NCBI GenBank assembly: GCA_021815905.1
Contig: JAKAZP010000129.1
Location: 1 to 7,308, forward strand
Direction of reading: 5' to 3'
DNA length: 7,308 bases
DNA from: Pseudomonadota bacterium
GTDB taxonomy: Bacteria; Pseudomonadota; Gammaproteobacteria; Steroidobacterales; Steroidobacteraceae
Shown here piece by piece: positions 5,067 through 7,308 of the stretch (positions are counted from its first letter, which is position 1; every line of letters begins with the position of its first letter). The position numbers were made by a program, and so were the translations under genes. The notes under the pieces are model-generated. The model did not search any database and was not told where the DNA came from. It worked only from the letters and a program-made list of their open reading frames with translations.

Positions 5067-6991
5067 TCGACGGTGGCGGGCCACTTGCGCACGCCGTGTC
5101 CTTCCTGGGGATAGGTTACGAGCACGGATCTCACGCCGTTCTCGAGCAGGGCGTTGTGGAACTGCACCGCCTCCTCGGGCGGAGTGCAGCGATCGAGCGC
5201 ACCGCAGGTGCTCAGCGTCGGGGTCCTGGCGCGATGCGCGTACAGGATCGGACTTCGGGTGTAATACCTGCCGCCGGGGTTGGTGTAGGTGTCGTCGAGG
5301 AACAGCGACACGAAGTGCGGGATGTTGGAAATGAGATGCTCGGTCACCTGGTTGGTGACCGGGGAGACGGCCACGGCCGCGGCAAAACGCGGGTCCTGGG
5401 TGATGAGCCACGCCGTCATGTACCCGCCGTAGCTGCCGCCGGTGACCCCGAGACGCTTCGGGTCCGCGATCCCGCGCTCGACGAGGTGATCCAACCCGGA
5501 CAGGTAATCGTGGGTATCCGCCCCGCCCATGTCGCCGTAGACTCCCCGCACGAACTCCTGTCCGCGCCCGGTGCTGCCGCGCGGATTGGGCAGGAACAGG
5601 GCGTAGCCGCGCTCGAGCAGCATCAAGCTCGAGACGCTGCGTCGGCCGGGCCAGTACGCGCGAAAATGCCACACCGGGCCGCCATGGACCGACATCACGA
5701 GCGGATGAGGCGGAGCCGCCCGGGGCTTGAGCAGCAGCCCCTGGATCTCGAGCCCATCGGGCGCCTTCCATCTCACCGTCTCGACCCCCCCGAGCGCATC
5801 GAGTGCCGCCGTGGGGCCCGGATCGAAGGACTTGACCGCCCGATAGCGGCCGCCGCGAATGAGGGCGACCTCGGGAGCGCGCTTGAATCCCTCACCGACG
5901 AGCACGCAGTCCCCGGGCTCCCCGATCCCGCTGACGGCGGTGTAGAAGCCGCTGGTCGTGATCTCCTCGCTGTGCCAGAGCTCGTGGAATTCGCCCGTTT
6001 CCCGGTCATGGAGCGCAAGCACGGTCTCGAGCTCGCGGTGGCCGGCGAGCAGCAGATGGCGCTCCGAGCGCCACTCGGCATAAGTGATATCGACCCCGCG
6101 GGTGGCGACCGGCCGCACCGTGCCGGTCGCGGTGTCGATGAGCCGCAGGTCGCCGGCGACGATCCAGCGGTCGCTCGCCAGCGCCTCGACCACGGCGAGG
6201 TGCCGGCCCGAGGGGGTCGCCGCCGGCCATCCGAGCTGGACGGTGGGCTTGAAGAGCTCTTCGGCGCTGCCGGTCGCGACGTCGATGAGATGCACGCGCG
6301 CCGTGTACCAAAGCCCCTCGCTCGGCCCCGGTGAGGCGATGGCGGCGATGCGGCTGTTGCCGCACCAGACCGCCTCCCACACATTGCAGTCCTGCGGGCT
6401 GACCTGGTGCACGCGATCGACGCCGAGCTCGTAGACCCAGGCGCGCCGCCAACGGTAAGACTCCTCCCCCGTCTCGACGCTCGGCATCCAGGCCGGCAGA
6501 TCCTCGGCTGCGGTCTTGCTCGTTGCCGCACCCTGCGCGCCGGCGAGATCCGCGCCGTGACCCGCGACCCCGAGCAGAATGCGACGGCCATCGGGGGACC
6601 AGTGCAGGTACTCCACCCAGCCCTCGACCGCGGGGGTGGCGCGGCACTCCCCGCTCTGCGGATCGAGCAGGTATAGCTGGAAATTCCCCGGCTTGGCGCG
6701 ATCGGAAAGGAATGCCACCCGACGCCCGTCGGGCGCGAGCTTCGGCAGCCGATCGGTGTTGGGTCCGAAGGTGAGGACGCGGGTGTCGCCGCTCGCGAGG
6801 TCGGTGAGACATATCCGGCTCGCTCCGTCCCGGTCCGGGGACTCGACCAGTGTTCCGGAAAACACCGCTCGCTCCCCGTGCGCCGAGATCTCCGCCGCAT
6901 CGGCGATCAGCCCGCTGCCGGCACGGCGAAAATGGCGATAGAGAGCTTCGGCCTCCCGATAGAGCGGGGTTTCGCGAATGTCTCGTGGCAT
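5006..6991 (-). CDS. S9 family (prolyl oligopeptidase) serine peptidase with N-terminal beta-propeller
   Basis: A 661-aa cytoplasmic-looking peptidase (no signal peptide) that would cleave small peptides, in the acylaminoacyl-peptidase/dipeptidyl-peptidase-like S9 group. The N-terminal part, to about residue 370, has TolB/WD-like propeller repeats such as LAPDGRRVAFLSDRA and HWSPDGRRILLGV. The C-terminal part is an alpha/beta hydrolase: HGGP (436-439, oxyanion region), NPRGSTGRGQEF, the nucleophile elbow GGSYGGY with Ser520, Asp600 in GALDRCTPPEEA, and His632 in EGHGVRKWP, so a complete Ser/Asp/His triad. ATG 6991 is preferred over TTG 7006 because GGAGG stands 6 nt before it. The gene lies 89 nt downstream of cnoX on the same strand, so co-transcription is possible. 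Its 3' end overlaps msrQ by 61 nt. The natural substrate is unknown. Confidence 0.92.
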   Translation of the reverse strand: MPRDIRETPLYREAEALYRHFRRAGSGLIADAAEISAHGERAVFSGTLVESPDRDGASRICLTDLASGDTRVLTFGPNTDRLPKLAPDGRRVAFLSDRAKPGNFQLYLLDPQSGECRATPAVEGWVEYLHWSPDGRRILLGVAGHGADLAGAQGAATSKTAAEDLPAWMPSVETGEESYRWRRAWVYELGVDRVHQVSPQDCNVWEAVWCGNSRIAAIASPGPSEGLWYTARVHLIDVATGSAEELFKPTVQLGWPAATPSGRHLAVVEALASDRWIVAGDLRLIDTATGTVRPVATRGVDITYAEWRSERHLLLAGHRELETVLALHDRETGEFHELWHSEEITTSGFYTAVSGIGEPGDCVLVGEGFKRAPEVALIRGGRYRAVKSFDPGPTAALDALGGVETVRWKAPDGLEIQGLLLKPRAAPPHPLVMSVHGGPVWHFRAYWPGRRSVSSLMLLERGYALFLPNPRGSTGRGQEFVRGVYGDMGGADTHDYLSGLDHLVERGIADPKRLGVTGGSYGGYMTAWLITQDPRFAAAVAVSPVTNQVTEHLISNIPHFVSLFLDDTYTNPGGRYYTRSPILYAHRARTPTLSTCGALDRCTPPEEAVQFHNALLENGVRSVLVTYPQEGHGVRKWPATVDYTARLVDWFEENMRERTSR

Positions 6992-7032
6992 CGTCTCCCT
7001 CCCCAAGACGCGCCCGACACGGCGCGCCCCCT

Positions 7033-7048
7033 CCGCCGCATGCGGCGG
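7033..7048. repeat. Perfect 16-bp palindrome between cnoX and the S9 peptidase gene
   Basis: CCGCCGCATGCGGCGG reads the same on both strands and sits in the 89-nt gap between the cnoX stop and the S9 peptidase start. It can form a 6-bp stem with a CATG loop, or could be bound by a dimeric protein. No T-run follows on either strand, so a standard intrinsic terminator is not supported. Confidence 0.45.
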
Positions 7049-7080
7049 CGGACCAAGCCGCGCACTTTAACGCCGACGGC

Positions 7081-7308
7081 TCAGCGGTGCAGCAGCATCG
7101 ACAGTCGGCGCCTGTAGGTCGACACCGCCTCGGGCTGGCCGGCGAGGAGCTCCAGAATCGAGAGGATCTGCAGGCGCGCCCCCTCGCGCGCCTCGCCGCG
7201 GCCGCGGCGGACGATCTCCAGCAACTGCTCGAGGGCCTCGGGGAGCTGCCGCTCGGCAATGCAGGCCTGAGCGAGCAGCCGATGCGCTCGAGATCGCCGG
7301 GCTCGGCT
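7081..7308 (-). CDS. cnoX: 3' end of a CnoX/YbbN-like thioredoxin-TPR co-chaperonin gene (partial)
   Basis: The last 75 codons before TGA 7081 form two helical TPR-like repeats: RLLAQACIAERQLPEALEQL, LLEIVRRGRGEAREGARLQ, then ILSILELLAGQPEAVSTYRRRLSMLL. This matches the C-terminal end of CnoX/YbbN, typically ALEQLLEIVRRDR followed by a Phe/Leu-rich helix and a terminal YRRRLA-type segment. In E. coli the full protein (about 284 aa) has an N-terminal thioredoxin domain, holds proteins damaged by oxidation or chlorination, and hands them to GroEL/DnaK. The thioredoxin domain is outside the window, so identity rests on the tail alone. The first codons inside the window (SRARRSRAHR) look off-frame; the alternative frame gives AEPGDLERI, so a one-base frameshift near 7280-7292 is possible. 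Confidence 0.68.
   Translation of the reverse strand, partial: SRARRSRAHRLLAQACIAERQLPEALEQLLEIVRRGRGEAREGARLQILSILELLAGQPEAVSTYRRRLSMLLHR

Noticed and set aside
4385..6334. 649-codon plus-strand frame starting 10 nt before msrQ
   Set aside because: It overlaps msrQ in the wrong frame and then runs antisense to the S9 peptidase; composition is shadow-like and no motif is seen.
1..7308. A coherent new multi-gene system linking F420 ligase, decarboxylase, MsrQ and peptidase
   Set aside because: The genes mostly alternate strand and have separate known household roles, and no shared regulator or partner domain is visible; nothing in the sequence supports a joint function.

Overview
The window is very GC-rich chromosomal DNA with G or C at nearly every third codon position, which is why all six frames carry long spurious ORFs. 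The gene families (MsrQ, a YhdH/AcuI-type reductase, a CnoX/YbbN-like co-chaperonin tail) point to a high-GC proteobacterium, probably gammaproteobacterial. That placement is inference from gene content; no rRNA or other phylogenetic marker is present.

Layout from left to right. Positions 1-103 hold the first 34 codons of a minus-strand gene that runs off the left edge. Positions 104-477 contain no gene I can name. Positions 478-1860 (minus) encode a YhdH/YhfP-type NADPH-dependent reductase whose frame continues without a stop through a 43-residue linker into a small two-cysteine module; that module also has its own strong ribosome binding site and ATG at 738. Divergent from it, 1965-2720 (plus) encodes CofE, the coenzyme F420-0:L-glutamate ligase. 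Converging on cofE is a group II PLP-dependent decarboxylase of the aromatic-L-amino-acid decarboxylase type (2847-4277, minus). It is divergent from msrQ (4395-5066, plus), the heme b membrane subunit of the MsrPQ methionine sulfoxide repair system, and the two share a short region with a consensus TATAAT. msrQ overlaps tail-to-tail by 61 nt with an S9 (prolyl oligopeptidase family) serine peptidase gene (5006-6991, minus). At the right edge, 7081-7308 (minus) is the 3' end of a CnoX/YbbN-like gene.

Genes mostly alternate strand, so this looks like single-gene transcription units rather than a pathway operon; only cnoX and the S9 peptidase gene could be co-transcribed. No shared pathway is evident. 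Functions are redox, cofactor and proteostasis housekeeping plus one amino-acid decarboxylase. I see no mobile element, CRISPR array, tRNA, rRNA or defence-type cluster, and no convincing new multi-gene system. The points most worth checking are the yhdH fusion with its internal start, cofE in a proteobacterium-like setting, an msrQ without a neighbouring msrP, the symmetric promoter, and the msrQ/S9 overlap.
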